A stretch of DNA of 38,557 nucleotides from JAWLCA01 sp050485905 (GTDB lineage: Bacteria; Pseudomonadota; Alphaproteobacteria; Rhodobacterales; Rhodobacteraceae). The notes under the pieces are model-generated. The model ran no database searches and was not told where the DNA came from. It saw nothing but the letters and a program-made list of their open reading frames with translations. This document shows positions 14,937-23,389 of this stretch, piece after piece. The position numbers and the translations under genes are program-made. The stretch is from contig JBJHCH010000024.1 of the NCBI GenBank assembly GCA_050485905.1, forward strand, positions 1 to 38,557, given 5' to 3'. How positions within the stretch are numbered: the stretch's first letter is position 1; each line of letters opens with the position of its first letter.

Positions 14937-17897
14937 ATGCTGGTCAAACGCAGAAACGCCGAAGCCGCGCGTGGGCGCCTTGCCAACCTGGCTGCAGGTG
15001 TAGCCGCCAAGCCGATCGATCGCCGCTCCTTCTTGCGCAATTCGGGGCTCGCGGTCGGAGGACTTGCAGCGGTCGGCTCGATGGGCGCCGGAATATTGAC
15101 GCGGGCCGAGGCCGGCTATGTTGACAGCGGCGTAGACGTCGAGATCCGCAAGAACATCTGCACGCATTGTTCTGTCGGCTGCACCGTGACGGCCGAGGTT
15201 CAGAACGGCGTCTGGGTTGGACAGGAACCATCCTGGAACAGCCCGATCAACCGCGGCACGCATTGCGCCAAGGGCGCGGCAGTGCGCGAACTGGTGCACG
15301 GCGACCGGCGGCTGAAATACCCGATGAAGAAGGTCGGCGGTGAGTGGCAGCGCATTTCCTGGGATCAGGCTATCGAGGAGATCGGCGACAAGTTGCTGGA
15401 GATCCGCGAGAATTCCGGCGCGGACTCGGTCTATCTTCTGGGCTCTGCCAAGTTCTCGAACGAGGGCGCATACCTGTTCCGCAAGTTCGCGGCCTTCTGG
15501 GGCACGAACAACGTCGACCATCAGGCGCGCATCTGTCACTCGACCACTGTGGCCGGCGTGGCGAATACTTGGGGCTACGGCGCCCAGACCAACAGCTACA
15601 ACGATATCCGCAACTCCAAGACCGTCATCTTCATGGGCTCGAACGCGGCCGAGGCGCACCCGGTCTCCATGCAGCACATCCTTTCTGGGAAGGAGATAAA
15701 CCGCGCCAACGTCATCGTCTTCGATCCGCGGTTCACGCGGACGGCGGCCCACGCTACCGACTATGTGCGCTTCCGCTCCGGCACCGACATCGCGGTGATC
15801 TGGGGGATCATGTGGCACATCTTCGAGAACGGGTGGGAGGATACCAACTACATCGCCGCCCGAGTCTGGGGGATGGATCAGGTGCGCGAAGAGGTAAGGA
15901 ACTATCCGCCGGATGTTGTCGAGCGGATCACCGGAGTGCCCGAGGCGCAGTTGAAGCGTGTGGCCGAGACCTTCGCGACGCAGAAGCCCTCGACCTTCAT
16001 CTGGTGCATGGGCGGCACGCAGCACACGGTGGGAACCGCCAACGTGCGCGCCTATTGCAACCTGCTGCTGGCGACCGGCAACGTCGGGTCCAATGGAACG
16101 GGCGCGAACATCTTCCGCGGGCACTGCAACGTGCAGGGGGCGACGGACTTCGGTCTCGATATCGGCAACCTGCCTTGCTACTATGGCCTCGCCGAAGGGG
16201 CATGGCGGCACTGGGCGCGCGTATGGGATGTGCCCTACGACTATTTCGTTGACCGGTTCGACGAGGTTCCGGCGAAAGCGGGCCGCGATGCACGCACACC
16301 GGCACAGAACATGGGCGTGCCGGGCATCCCCTCAACCCGCTGGTTCGACGCCACGTTGATGGATGCCGATGAGGTTGATCAGCGCGACAACATCAAGGCG
16401 ATGGTGGTCTTCGGTCATGGCGGCAATACCGTGCCGCGGATGCAGGACGCTCAGCGCGGCATGAACGCGCTGGATCTGCTGGTGGTGGCCGACCCGCATC
16501 CCACGACCTTTGCCGCGCTGCATGATCGAACAGACAACACCTATCTGCTGCCGATTTCAACCCAGTTCGAATGCGACGGTAGCCGGACGGCCTCGAACCG
16601 GTCGGTGCAGTGGGGGCAGAAGATCGTCGAGCCGATCTTCGAGTCCGACAACGACTATGCGGTGATCTACCGGCTGTCCGCAAAGCTCGGTTTCGGCGAG
16701 GAGATGTTCAAGAACTACGAGATGGTTCAGGGCAAGTTCTCGATGGAACCGACGGCCGAGTCCATCCTGCGTGAGATCAATCGCGGCGGGTGGTCGACCG
16801 GCTACACCGGTCAATCGCCAGAGCGTCTGAAGGCGCATATGGCCAATCAGGACAAGTTCGACCTGATCACACTGCGCGCGCCGGCCGATGATCCCGATGT
16901 CGGCGGCGATTATTACGGTCTGCCATGGCCTTGCTGGGGCACGCCCGAATTGCGTCATCCCGGAACGCATATTCTCTACAACCCGAACCTGGCGCCGATG
17001 GATGGCGGCGGTGCGTTCCGTCCCCGCTTTGGGCTGGAGCGGGACGGGGAGACGTTGCTCGCCGAAGGCAGCTGGCCGGTAGGATCCGAGATCGAGGACG
17101 GGTACCCCGAGTTCACCATGGCCCTGCTCAAGCAACTGGGCTGGGACGCGGACCTTACCCCCGAGGAACTGGCGGTTATCGAAGCCATCGGCGGCGGCGA
17201 CGAGGAGCGGATCAACGCGGTCAGCTGGTCAATCGACCTTTCGGGCGGTATCCAGCGCGTTGCGCTGCAGCATGGCTGCGTGCCCTTTGGAAACGGCAAG
17301 GCCCGGGCGGTCGCCTGGAACCTGCCCGATCCGATCCCGGTGCATCGCGAGCCGATCTACAGCCCGAAGCCCGATCTGGTGGCCGAATATCCGACACGCG
17401 AGGACGGACGGCAGTTCCGCATGCCGAATGCTGGCTTCAGTATCCAGCAGGCTGCTGTCGAACAGGGGCTGTACGATCAGTTCCCGATCGTGCTGACGTC
17501 TGGACGTCTGGTCGAATACGAGGGTGGAGGCGAGGAAACCCGCTCGAACCCATGGTTGGCAGAACTGCAGCAGGACATGTTCGTGGAGATCAATCCGGCC
17601 GACGCGGCGGACCGCGGCATTGTCGACAGTGGCTGGGTCTGGGTGACCGGGCCCGAGGGCGGCAGCCGTGCGCGCGTCAAGGCGCTGGTAACCGAGCGCG
17701 TCGGGCGCGGCGCGGCGTTCATGCCGTTCCACTTCGCCGGATGGTTCCAAGGAGAGGACCAGCGCGGCAAGTATCCTCAGGGAACCGATCCGATCGTTCT
17801 GGGCGAAAGCGTCAACGTGATCACTAGCTATGGCTATGACCCGGTGACGGGCATGCACGAAGGCAAGGTTACGCTTTGCCAGATTGCAGCAGCGTAA
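14937..17897 (+). CDS. Formate dehydrogenase catalytic (alpha) subunit, Mo/W-bisMGD, Tat-exported
   Basis: This subunit oxidises formate to CO2 at a molybdenum or tungsten bis-MGD centre. The 986-residue precursor begins with a Tat signal (DRRSFLRNSG, residues 28-37), so it acts in the periplasm. A [4Fe-4S] site follows: C75, C78, C82 and C110. The metal ligand is Cys200 with catalytic His201 in QARICHSTTVAG; the codon at 15534-15536 is TGT, so this is a cysteine rather than selenocysteine enzyme. The molybdopterin oxidoreductase domain continues to about 560, and a molydopterin dinucleotide-binding domain closes the protein (about 830-980). The start is ATG 14937, three bases after the Tat-protein gene. 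It is followed by beta and gamma subunits. Length is typical of the FDH3 type. Confidence 0.96.
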   Translation: MLVKRRNAEAARGRLANLAAGVAAKPIDRRSFLRNSGLAVGGLAAVGSMGAGILTRAEAGYVDSGVDVEIRKNICTHCSVGCTVTAEVQNGVWVGQEPSWNSPINRGTHCAKGAAVRELVHGDRRLKYPMKKVGGEWQRISWDQAIEEIGDKLLEIRENSGADSVYLLGSAKFSNEGAYLFRKFAAFWGTNNVDHQARICHSTTVAGVANTWGYGAQTNSYNDIRNSKTVIFMGSNAAEAHPVSMQHILSGKEINRANVIVFDPRFTRTAAHATDYVRFRSGTDIAVIWGIMWHIFENGWEDTNYIAARVWGMDQVREEVRNYPPDVVERITGVPEAQLKRVAETFATQKPSTFIWCMGGTQHTVGTANVRAYCNLLLATGNVGSNGTGANIFRGHCNVQGATDFGLDIGNLPCYYGLAEGAWRHWARVWDVPYDYFVDRFDEVPAKAGRDARTPAQNMGVPGIPSTRWFDATLMDADEVDQRDNIKAMVVFGHGGNTVPRMQDAQRGMNALDLLVVADPHPTTFAALHDRTDNTYLLPISTQFECDGSRTASNRSVQWGQKIVEPIFESDNDYAVIYRLSAKLGFGEEMFKNYEMVQGKFSMEPTAESILREINRGGWSTGYTGQSPERLKAHMANQDKFDLITLRAPADDPDVGGDYYGLPWPCWGTPELRHPGTHILYNPNLAPMDGGGAFRPRFGLERDGETLLAEGSWPVGSEIEDGYPEFTMALLKQLGWDADLTPEELAVIEAIGGGDEERINAVSWSIDLSGGIQRVALQHGCVPFGNGKARAVAWNLPDPIPVHREPIYSPKPDLVAEYPTREDGRQFRMPNAGFSIQQAAVEQGLYDQFPIVLTSGRLVEYEGGGEETRSNPWLAELQQDMFVEINPADAADRGIVDSGWVWVTGPEGGSRARVKALVTERVGRGAAFMPFHFAGWFQGEDQRGKYPQGTDPIVLGESVNVITSYGYDPVTGMHEGKVTLCQIAAA

Positions 17898-17912
17898 GGG
17901 AGGACTGATTAG

Positions 17913-18509
17913 ATGGCACGGATGAAATTCCTTTGCGACGCCGACCGCTGCATCGAGTGCAACGCCTGCGTCACCGCCTGCAAGAACGAGCACGAAGTGC
18001 CTTGGGGCATCAACCGCCGACGGGTCGTCACAATCAATGACGGCCTTCCCGGCGAGCGTTCTGTATCCATGGCCTGCATGCATTGCACGGACGCGCCCTG
18101 CGCGGCGGTCTGCCCGGTGGATTGCTTCTATACAACTGCGGACGGCGTGGTGCTCCATTCCAAGGACACGTGCATCGGCTGCGGATACTGCTTCTACGCC
18201 TGCCCATTCGGCGCGCCACAGTATCCGCGCGTCGGAAACTTCGGCAGCCGCGGCAAGATGGACAAGTGCACCTATTGCTCGGGCGGGCCGGAATCCGACA
18301 CGACGCAGGCAGAGTACGTCAAGTACGGCACAAACCGGCTGGCCGAGGGTAAGCTCCCGCTCTGCGCCGAGATGTGCTCGACCAAGTCGCTTCTTGCCGG
18401 CGACGGCGACATCATCGCCGACATCTACCGCGAGCGCGTTGTGACCCGCGGCTACGGATCCGGAGCCTGGGGCTGGCGTACGGCCTATGGCGAGACGGTT
18501 TCGGTCTGA
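17913..18509 (+). CDS. fdh3B: Formate dehydrogenase FDH3 iron-sulphur (beta) subunit
   Basis: This 198-residue subunit relays electrons from the catalytic subunit to cytochrome b. It has the four-cluster pattern of FdnH/HybA-type proteins: CIECNACVTAC near residue 13, CMHCTDAPCAAVCP, CIGCGYCFYACPFG, and CTYC...CAEMC. It has no signal peptide, so it would be exported with the alpha subunit by the Tat system. It lacks the C-terminal membrane helix seen in FdnH. The ATG is preceded by GGGAGGA, and the gene is 15 bases after the alpha stop. Confidence 0.95.
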   Translation: MARMKFLCDADRCIECNACVTACKNEHEVPWGINRRRVVTINDGLPGERSVSMACMHCTDAPCAAVCPVDCFYTTADGVVLHSKDTCIGCGYCFYACPFGAPQYPRVGNFGSRGKMDKCTYCSGGPESDTTQAEYVKYGTNRLAEGKLPLCAEMCSTKSLLAGDGDIIADIYRERVVTRGYGSGAWGWRTAYGETVSV

Positions 18510-18521
18510 GGGAGCAGGCAG

Positions 18522-19529
18522 ATGAGGACAATCACATTCCATCTGGCGTCGGCTCTGGCCGTTCTCGCGCTTCTGACGCTGGCCGCGCCGCAGGTGACGG
18601 CGCAACAGGTCAACCCGACCGAAAGCTCGGTGAGTGAAGAAGCGCTTCTTCAGGCTCTTCAGAGCGGTGAAGCCGTATCGGGACGCGTCAGCATTCCTGA
18701 CCAGCGCGCCTCGGGCTTGATCAAACCCGGTAACCGGGGCTGGGCGGACCTGCACGGCGGCACGGTAAAGGCCATAACGATCTGGTCGCTTGTGGGAATC
18801 GTGGTATTGCTCGCCGCGTTCTACCTCTTGCGTGGACGCATCCGGATCGAAAAGGGCTTCTCGGGCCGAAAGATCCTACGTTTCGGCGCGATTGAGCGCT
18901 TCGCGCACTGGATGCTGGCTGTCAGCTTCATCATCCTTGCGCTGACCGGCCTCAACCTCGTCATTGGCAGGCAGGTGTTGCTGCCGATGCTGGGCGAGAG
19001 TGGCTTTGGCACGGTGAGTGCCTGGGGCAAGCTGGCGCACAACTATCTTGCCTGGCCGTTCATGATCGCGCTCGCACTGGTCTTCCTTCTCTGGGTGGTC
19101 CACAACTTCCCCAGCAAGCTCGATGCGCAGTGGCTGGCGCAGGGTGGCGGGTTGTTCAAGAAGGGCGTTCACCCGCCGGCGAAGAAGTTCAACGCTGGAC
19201 AGAAGTTAATCTTCTGGTCGGTCGTGATCGGTGGTGCCGCACTGTCCTACACGGGCGTGCTTCTGCTGTTCCCCGAACTTGCCGGATCACCCGCTGACTG
19301 GCAATTCTATCAGGTGATCCACGGTATCGGCGCCGCGGTGCTGACCGCAATCATCCTGGCCCATATCTACATTGGCTCCATCGGGATGGAGGGGGCTTTT
19401 GATGCGATGGGCAAGGGCGAGGTGGACGAGAACTGGGCCAAGGAGCATCACTCGATCTGGGCCGAGGAAGTTCAGGGTGACAAGGGCAAGACCCGCCACC
19501 CGGAGGGTGCGGCGACCCCCGCCGAGTGA
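18522..19529 (+). CDS. Formate dehydrogenase cytochrome b (gamma) subunit
   Basis: This 335-residue membrane subunit anchors the complex and passes electrons to the quinone pool through haem b. It starts with a hydrophobic signal-like segment (to about residue 27, LAAPQVTAQQ), a periplasmic stretch, then a helix at about 86-106. The cytochrome b core follows, with candidate haem His residues in IERFAHWML, LAHNYLAWP, VVHNFPS and VIHGIGAAV/AHIYIGSIG. The end is hydrophilic (HHSIWAEEVQGDKGK). It is 12 bases after the beta subunit and is followed by a strong terminator, so it ends the transcript. Confidence 0.93.
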   Translation: MRTITFHLASALAVLALLTLAAPQVTAQQVNPTESSVSEEALLQALQSGEAVSGRVSIPDQRASGLIKPGNRGWADLHGGTVKAITIWSLVGIVVLLAAFYLLRGRIRIEKGFSGRKILRFGAIERFAHWMLAVSFIILALTGLNLVIGRQVLLPMLGESGFGTVSAWGKLAHNYLAWPFMIALALVFLLWVVHNFPSKLDAQWLAQGGGLFKKGVHPPAKKFNAGQKLIFWSVVIGGAALSYTGVLLLFPELAGSPADWQFYQVIHGIGAAVLTAIILAHIYIGSIGMEGAFDAMGKGEVDENWAKEHHSIWAEEVQGDKGKTRHPEGAATPAE

Positions 19530-19553
19530 CGCCCGCACCGACTGAACCACTAC

Positions 19554-19582
19554 GGTCTGGCGTCTCGGCGCCAGACCTTTTT
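19554..19582 (+). terminator. Rho-independent terminator of the formate dehydrogenase operon
   Basis: A perfect nine-base stem, GGTCTGGCG (19554-19562) with CGCCAGACC (19569-19577), closes a six-base loop (TCTCGG) and is followed directly by five T residues. It lies 25 bases past the gamma-subunit stop and just before the Mrp gene. Confidence 0.9.
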
Positions 19583-19599
19583 CATGAGGGGAGCCGCGT

Positions 19600-20649
19600 A
19601 TGAGTGATCTGGATGCGGCTCGGGCCGCCTTGGCCGCGGTGATGCTTCCGGATGGCTCCGCCCTTTCCACATCTCCGCGCCTCTCGTTGACTACCGGTGC
19701 AGGGCGCGTGACTGCAGCGATCACCATCTCGCCGGAAGAAGCTGCTAGTTTCGCGTCGGTCAGAAAGGCGGCCGAGGAGGCCCTGCGCGCCCTGCCTAGC
19801 GCGGGAGAGCCGCTTGTAGTGCTGACAGCGGAGCGAACGACCGATGTACCCGCGCCAAAGCTGCGCACTACGGCGCAAACGCGGCCCGAGGTTCTTGCTG
19901 GCGTCACGCATGTCGTCGCCGTCGCCTCCGGCAAGGGCGGGGTCGGGAAATCTACGACTACGGTCAACCTCGCGCTTGCGCTGCAGGCAGAGGGGCAGAG
20001 GGTCGGAATTCTCGACGCAGATATCTACGGCCCATCGTTGCCCACGTTGCTTGGCCTCCATGGTCAGCCGCGCGTTGGAGCCGATCGAAGGCTGATCCCG
20101 ATGCAGGCTTACGGCCTGGCCGCAATGTCGATCGGTCTGCTGGTAGAGGATGAGACCGCGATGATCTGGCGTGGCCCGATGGTCATGTCGGCTATCACGC
20201 AGCTACTGACCGAGGTCGATTGGGGGCGCTTGGACGTGCTGCTGGTCGACATGCCGCCCGGCACCGGGGATGCACAACTGGCCATCGCCCAAGGCACCCG
20301 CCTTGCCGGAGCAGTCATCATCTCCACCCCGCAGGATCTGGCATTGATCGACGCGCGCCGCGGCGTGTCGATGTTCCGCAAGGTGGACGTTCCGATCCTG
20401 GGCCTTGTGGAGAACATGGCGCATTTCGTCTGTCCGGATTGTGGTGGTCGACACGCGATCTTTGGCGAGAACGGCGCGAAGGATGAGGCGCGACGGCTTG
20501 GTCTGACCTTTCTTGGCGCAATACCGCTGACGATGGAACTGCGAAAAGCCTCAGATGCAGGACGTCCACCCGTTGCCCGTGAGCCCGACGGGGCCTTGGG
20601 TGAAGCCTATCGCGGGATCGCAAGGGGTGTGATTAAAGCCTTGGCGTGA
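19600..20649 (+). CDS. apbC: Mrp/ApbC-family iron-sulphur cluster carrier ATPase
   Basis: This 349-residue cytoplasmic P-loop ATPase carries Fe-S clusters to apo-proteins. The N-terminal 85 residues form a MIP18/DUF59-like domain, shortened and weakly conserved. Then come the deviant Walker A (GKGGVGKST, 111-119), the switch region LDADIYGPS, the Walker B-like DMPPGTGD, and the cluster-binding CxxC (C278, C281), which bridges the dimer. Placement directly after a formate dehydrogenase with many Fe-S clusters may not be coincidental, but the terminator between them argues for separate transcription. Length and motifs are normal. Confidence 0.94.
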   Translation: MSDLDAARAALAAVMLPDGSALSTSPRLSLTTGAGRVTAAITISPEEAASFASVRKAAEEALRALPSAGEPLVVLTAERTTDVPAPKLRTTAQTRPEVLAGVTHVVAVASGKGGVGKSTTTVNLALALQAEGQRVGILDADIYGPSLPTLLGLHGQPRVGADRRLIPMQAYGLAAMSIGLLVEDETAMIWRGPMVMSAITQLLTEVDWGRLDVLLVDMPPGTGDAQLAIAQGTRLAGAVIISTPQDLALIDARRGVSMFRKVDVPILGLVENMAHFVCPDCGGRHAIFGENGAKDEARRLGLTFLGAIPLTMELRKASDAGRPPVAREPDGALGEAYRGIARGVIKALA

Positions 20650-20722
20650 CGAATTTTCTGGCATGATCGCCGTGGCTTGGTTAGTCTCGTTGCAAAATGA
20701 AAACAGAAGGAGGAACCGGAAA

Positions 20723-20878
20723 ATGAAGGCATTTCTGGGGGCTGTCGTTGCTTCTGTCCTGCTGGCCGTGGCCGCTGCGTATGCTTTGAATGATATGTTC
20801 CAGATGTCCGCGCCTGAAGCCTTTACGACCATAGGCGCCCGTGTCGATCAGCCCGGCAGCAATCTGGTGGAGTTCTGA
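20723..20878 (+). CDS. Small membrane-anchored or exported peptide, 51 residues
   Basis: I do not recognise a function. The product starts MKAFLGAVVASVLLAVAAAYALND, a single hydrophobic helix or signal sequence, followed by about 28 polar residues (QMSAPEAFTTIGARVDQPG). The ribosome site AAGGAGGAACC is excellent and fixes the ATG at 20723; the in-frame extension upstream to 20663 lacks a site. Similar small proteins with a helix followed by an AEAF...GAR-like tail occur in related bacteria as far as I recall. It lies between the Mrp and coaD genes. Confidence 0.7.
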   Translation: MKAFLGAVVASVLLAVAAAYALNDMFQMSAPEAFTTIGARVDQPGSNLVEF

Positions 20879-20930
20879 ATCAGGCGGCTGGTGATTGCCG
20901 CTCGGGCTTGCATGACCCTGCACGATGGTG

Positions 20931-20962
20931 TTGCCTGATCCCCGAAAGAAGCGGGCTATATA
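20931..20962 (+). promoter_or_regulatory. Candidate coaD promoter
   Basis: TTGCCT (20931-20936) and GCTATA/TATATA (20955-20962) could be -35 and -10 boxes with 18-20 bases between them. They lie 23 bases before the coaD start. The long spacing makes the call weak. Confidence 0.3.
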
Positions 20963-20984
20963 GCTCGGTCGCAGGGGGGCAGCC

Positions 20985-21476
20985 ATGCGCATAGGTCTTT
21001 ATCCGGGCACCTTCGATCCGGTCACGCTGGGGCATCTCGATATAATCCAGCGCGCTTCGGTGCTTGTAGACCGATTGGTCATCGGCGTTGCGATAAATCG
21101 CGACAAGGGCCCTCTGTTCAGTCTGGAAGAGCGTGTCGCGATGATCGAGGCGGAGTGTGTCGCGCTGTCCGAGCGGAGCGGGACCGAGATCGTCGCGCAT
21201 CCATTCGAGAACCTGCTGATCGATTGCGCCCGCGACGTCGGCGCATCGGTCATCATCCGCGGTCTGCGGGCGGTTGCTGACTTTGAGTATGAATTTCAGA
21301 TGGTCGGTATGAACCGTGCGATGGACAGTTCGGTGGAGACGGTATTTCTGATGGCCGAAGCGCGCCACCAAGCCATTGCGTCGAAGCTGGTCAAGGAGAT
21401 CGCGCGCCTTGGCGGTGATGTTACGCGCTTCGTTCCTCCCGCCGTCAGGAATGCGCTTCAGAACCGCTTTGCCTGA
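20985..21476 (+). CDS. coaD: Phosphopantetheine adenylyltransferase
   Basis: This enzyme makes dephospho-CoA from 4'-phosphopantetheine and ATP, the fourth step of coenzyme A synthesis. The 163-residue protein has the nucleotidyltransferase motif GTFDPVTLGH (residues 8-17, with TxGH at 14-17). The central IIRGLRAVADFEYEFQM and the late AEARHQAIASKLVKEIA (ISSTxxR-like region) are also as in CoaD. Length is normal. The ATG follows a strong GGGGGG site. It is a stand-alone gene between a small peptide gene and glutamate dehydrogenase. Confidence 0.97.
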   Translation: MRIGLYPGTFDPVTLGHLDIIQRASVLVDRLVIGVAINRDKGPLFSLEERVAMIEAECVALSERSGTEIVAHPFENLLIDCARDVGASVIIRGLRAVADFEYEFQMVGMNRAMDSSVETVFLMAEARHQAIASKLVKEIARLGGDVTRFVPPAVRNALQNRFA

Positions 21477-21669
21477 GCCTATTGGCAATCTCCGCGGCAA
21501 GGCAGTCGCCTTCTTGGCTATGATGGCCTTCCATCCCGGACCCAAACCTGGCGAATTCTACCACGTTAGCGGCAGTTTCTTGCAGTTCGAGGCTGTCACA
21601 AAGCAAAAACGGGCGTAGTCTGTAAGCGATGTGCCCGCCATTCAGGCACCGCAGCGAGAGGAGATGCGC

Positions 21670-23100
21670 ATGAAAGTCCAAGGCGAGGCGAGCTTTCGGG
21701 AGTCCGTCGACCTGATGTTCAACCGCGCGACGGCGCTTATGGACCTCAGCCCCGGCCTTGAGCAGAAGATCCGCGTGTGCAACTCCACCTATACGGTCCG
21801 CTTCGGTGTTCGGCTTCGCGGCAAGATCGAAACCTTCACCGGCTATCGATCCGTCCATTCCGAACACATGGAGCCGGTCAAGGGTGGCATCCGCTACGCA
21901 ATGGAGGTCAACCAGGACGAGGTAGAGGCGCTGGCGGCCCTGATGACCTACAAATGCGCGCTGGTCGAGACGCCGTTTGGCGGCTCCAAGGGGGGCCTGT
22001 GCATCGATCCGCGTCAGTATGAAGAGCATGAGCTAGAACAGATTACCCGCCGTTTCGCCTACGAGCTGATCAAGCGTGACCTCATCAACCCGGCGCAGAA
22101 CGTTCCGGCTCCGGACATGGGCACGGGCGAGCGCGAGATGGCTTGGATGGCTGATCAGTTCGCTCGCATGAACACCACCGACATCAACGCGCGCGCCTGC
22201 GTGACTGGAAAGCCGCCCCATGCCGGTGGTATCCAAGGGCGGGTCGAGGCAACGGGGCGCGGGGTTCAGTACGCGCTGCGCGAGTTCTTCCGCTATCCGG
22301 AAGACGTGGCGAAAACTGGGCTCTCGGGCGGCTTGGGGGGCAAGCGGATCGTCGTGCAGGGGCTTGGGAACGTCGGCTATCATGCGGCGAAGTTCCTGTC
22401 CGAAGAAGATGGCGCAAAGATCACCGCGATCATCGAGCGCGACGGGGCTATCGTGGATGAGGGGGGACTGAACGTCGAAGACGTCTACCAGTGGATCCGC
22501 AAGCACGGCGGACTGACCGGCTATCCCGAAGTGAACTTCGTCGAGAACGGCCCAGCGCTTCTGGAACATGATTGCGACATCCTCATCCCGGCGGCGCTGG
22601 AGGGCGTCATCAACAAGACCAACGCCGACCGGATCAAGGCGCCGCTGATCGTCGAGGCGGCGAACGGGCCGGTGACCTTTGGCGCCGACGAGATCTTGCG
22701 AAAGAAAGGCACTGTCATCATTCCAGACATGTACGCCAATGCTGGCGGCGTTACCGTGTCATACTTTGAATGGGTCAAGAATCTCAGTCACATACGCTTC
22801 GGCCGGATGCAGCGGCGAGCCGAGGAGGCGCGGTCACATCTTATTGTCGAGGAGTTGGAGCGGTTGTCGGCGGATCGGGGGTTGGGGTGGGAGTTGTCGC
22901 CCGATTTCAAGGAACGCTTCCTGAAGGGATCGGACGAGCTGGCGCTGGTGCGATCCGGCCTCGACGACACGATGCGGACCGCCTATCAAGCCATGCGCGA
23001 GGTTTGGCTGAGCCGGAATGATGTGGAAGATCTGAGGGTTGCCGCTTATATCGTAGCCATTGACCGTGTTGCGCAGGCGTATCGGTCCAAGGGCCTTTGA
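21670..23100 (+). CDS. Glutamate dehydrogenase (Glu/Leu/Phe/Val family)
   Basis: This 476-residue enzyme should interconvert glutamate and 2-oxoglutarate plus ammonia. The substrate domain has PVKGGIRYAMEVN (about 69-81), the catalytic lysine in FGGSKGG (Lys107) and the catalytic Asp in NVPAPDMGTG (Asp149). The Rossmann domain has the dinucleotide motif GLGNVG (231-236). The end contains IPDMYANAGGVTVSYFEW, a family hallmark. NAD or NADP preference cannot be fixed by eye. I chose ATG 21670 because AGGAG (21659-21663) is six bases upstream, whereas ATG 21664 abuts it. It is a single gene, followed by a hairpin. Confidence 0.93.
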   Translation: MKVQGEASFRESVDLMFNRATALMDLSPGLEQKIRVCNSTYTVRFGVRLRGKIETFTGYRSVHSEHMEPVKGGIRYAMEVNQDEVEALAALMTYKCALVETPFGGSKGGLCIDPRQYEEHELEQITRRFAYELIKRDLINPAQNVPAPDMGTGEREMAWMADQFARMNTTDINARACVTGKPPHAGGIQGRVEATGRGVQYALREFFRYPEDVAKTGLSGGLGGKRIVVQGLGNVGYHAAKFLSEEDGAKITAIIERDGAIVDEGGLNVEDVYQWIRKHGGLTGYPEVNFVENGPALLEHDCDILIPAALEGVINKTNADRIKAPLIVEAANGPVTFGADEILRKKGTVIIPDMYANAGGVTVSYFEWVKNLSHIRFGRMQRRAEEARSHLIVEELERLSADRGLGWELSPDFKERFLKGSDELALVRSGLDDTMRTAYQAMREVWLSRNDVEDLRVAAYIVAIDRVAQAYRSKGL

Positions 23101-23123
23101 CAGCAAAACTCACCTGAGTTGCC

Positions 23124-23152
23124 GCGCCCCGCATACCCAGCGGGGTGCATTT
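23124..23152 (+). terminator. Hairpin terminator after glutamate dehydrogenase
   Basis: GCGCCCCGC (23124-23132) pairs with GCGGGGTGC (23140-23148) over nine positions (one G-U) around a seven-base loop, followed by ATTT. The T-run is short, but stem strength and position, 23 bases past the stop, fit a terminator. Its right arm overlaps the first GTGCAT repeat. Confidence 0.6.
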
Positions 23153-23208
23153 CGACATGTGCACACGACGTATGTTTTACGTGCATCTGCCGTGCATACA
23201 ACGTGCAT
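23145..23208 (+). repeat. Phased GTGCAT repeat array upstream of the tad-like genes
   Basis: GTGCAT occurs at 23145, 23181, 23192 and 23203, and GTGCAC at 23159. The copies at 23181, 23192 and 23203 are exactly 11 bases apart, and 23159 is two further 11-base steps upstream; the missing step at 23170 reads GTATGT. Each repeat therefore faces nearly the same side of the helix. Another GTGCAA lies at 23240 inside the inverted repeat TGTGC-N6-GCACA (23239-23254). The array lies in the gap before the TadG-like gene and may bind a regulator cooperatively. Confidence 0.6.
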
Positions 23209-23389
23209 ACCTAAAAAACGCACAGAACCTCGTGCCCATGTGCAATTTCGCACAGAGGACGCCAGACGCCCCTAGCTGTCTGCCAACGACGAACTTCGCC
23301 ACATTTCCACCGAATCAATGCCCACATCCCCAGCTAATCCATGCTCGTGAAATTCTATGGGCCGAGGCGCTGCGCTGCTTCGGACAGTA

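Noticed and set aside
15534..15536. Possible selenocysteine at the formate dehydrogenase active site
   Set aside because: The codon is TGT (Cys), not TGA, so the enzyme is of the cysteine type.
14127..16211. 694-residue open frame on the minus strand
   Set aside because: It lies antisense to the TorD-like, Tat-protein and formate dehydrogenase alpha genes, whose motifs are unmistakable. The composition (His-, Arg- and Asp-rich) is that of a GC-rich shadow frame.
18717..18724. TTGATCAA resembling an FNR half-site pair
   Set aside because: It lacks the four-base spacer of an FNR box (TTGAT-N4-ATCAA) and lies inside the gamma-subunit coding sequence.
17229..18755. 508-residue open frame on the minus strand
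   Set aside because: Antisense to the formate dehydrogenase alpha, beta and gamma genes, with no recognisable domain and shadow-like composition.
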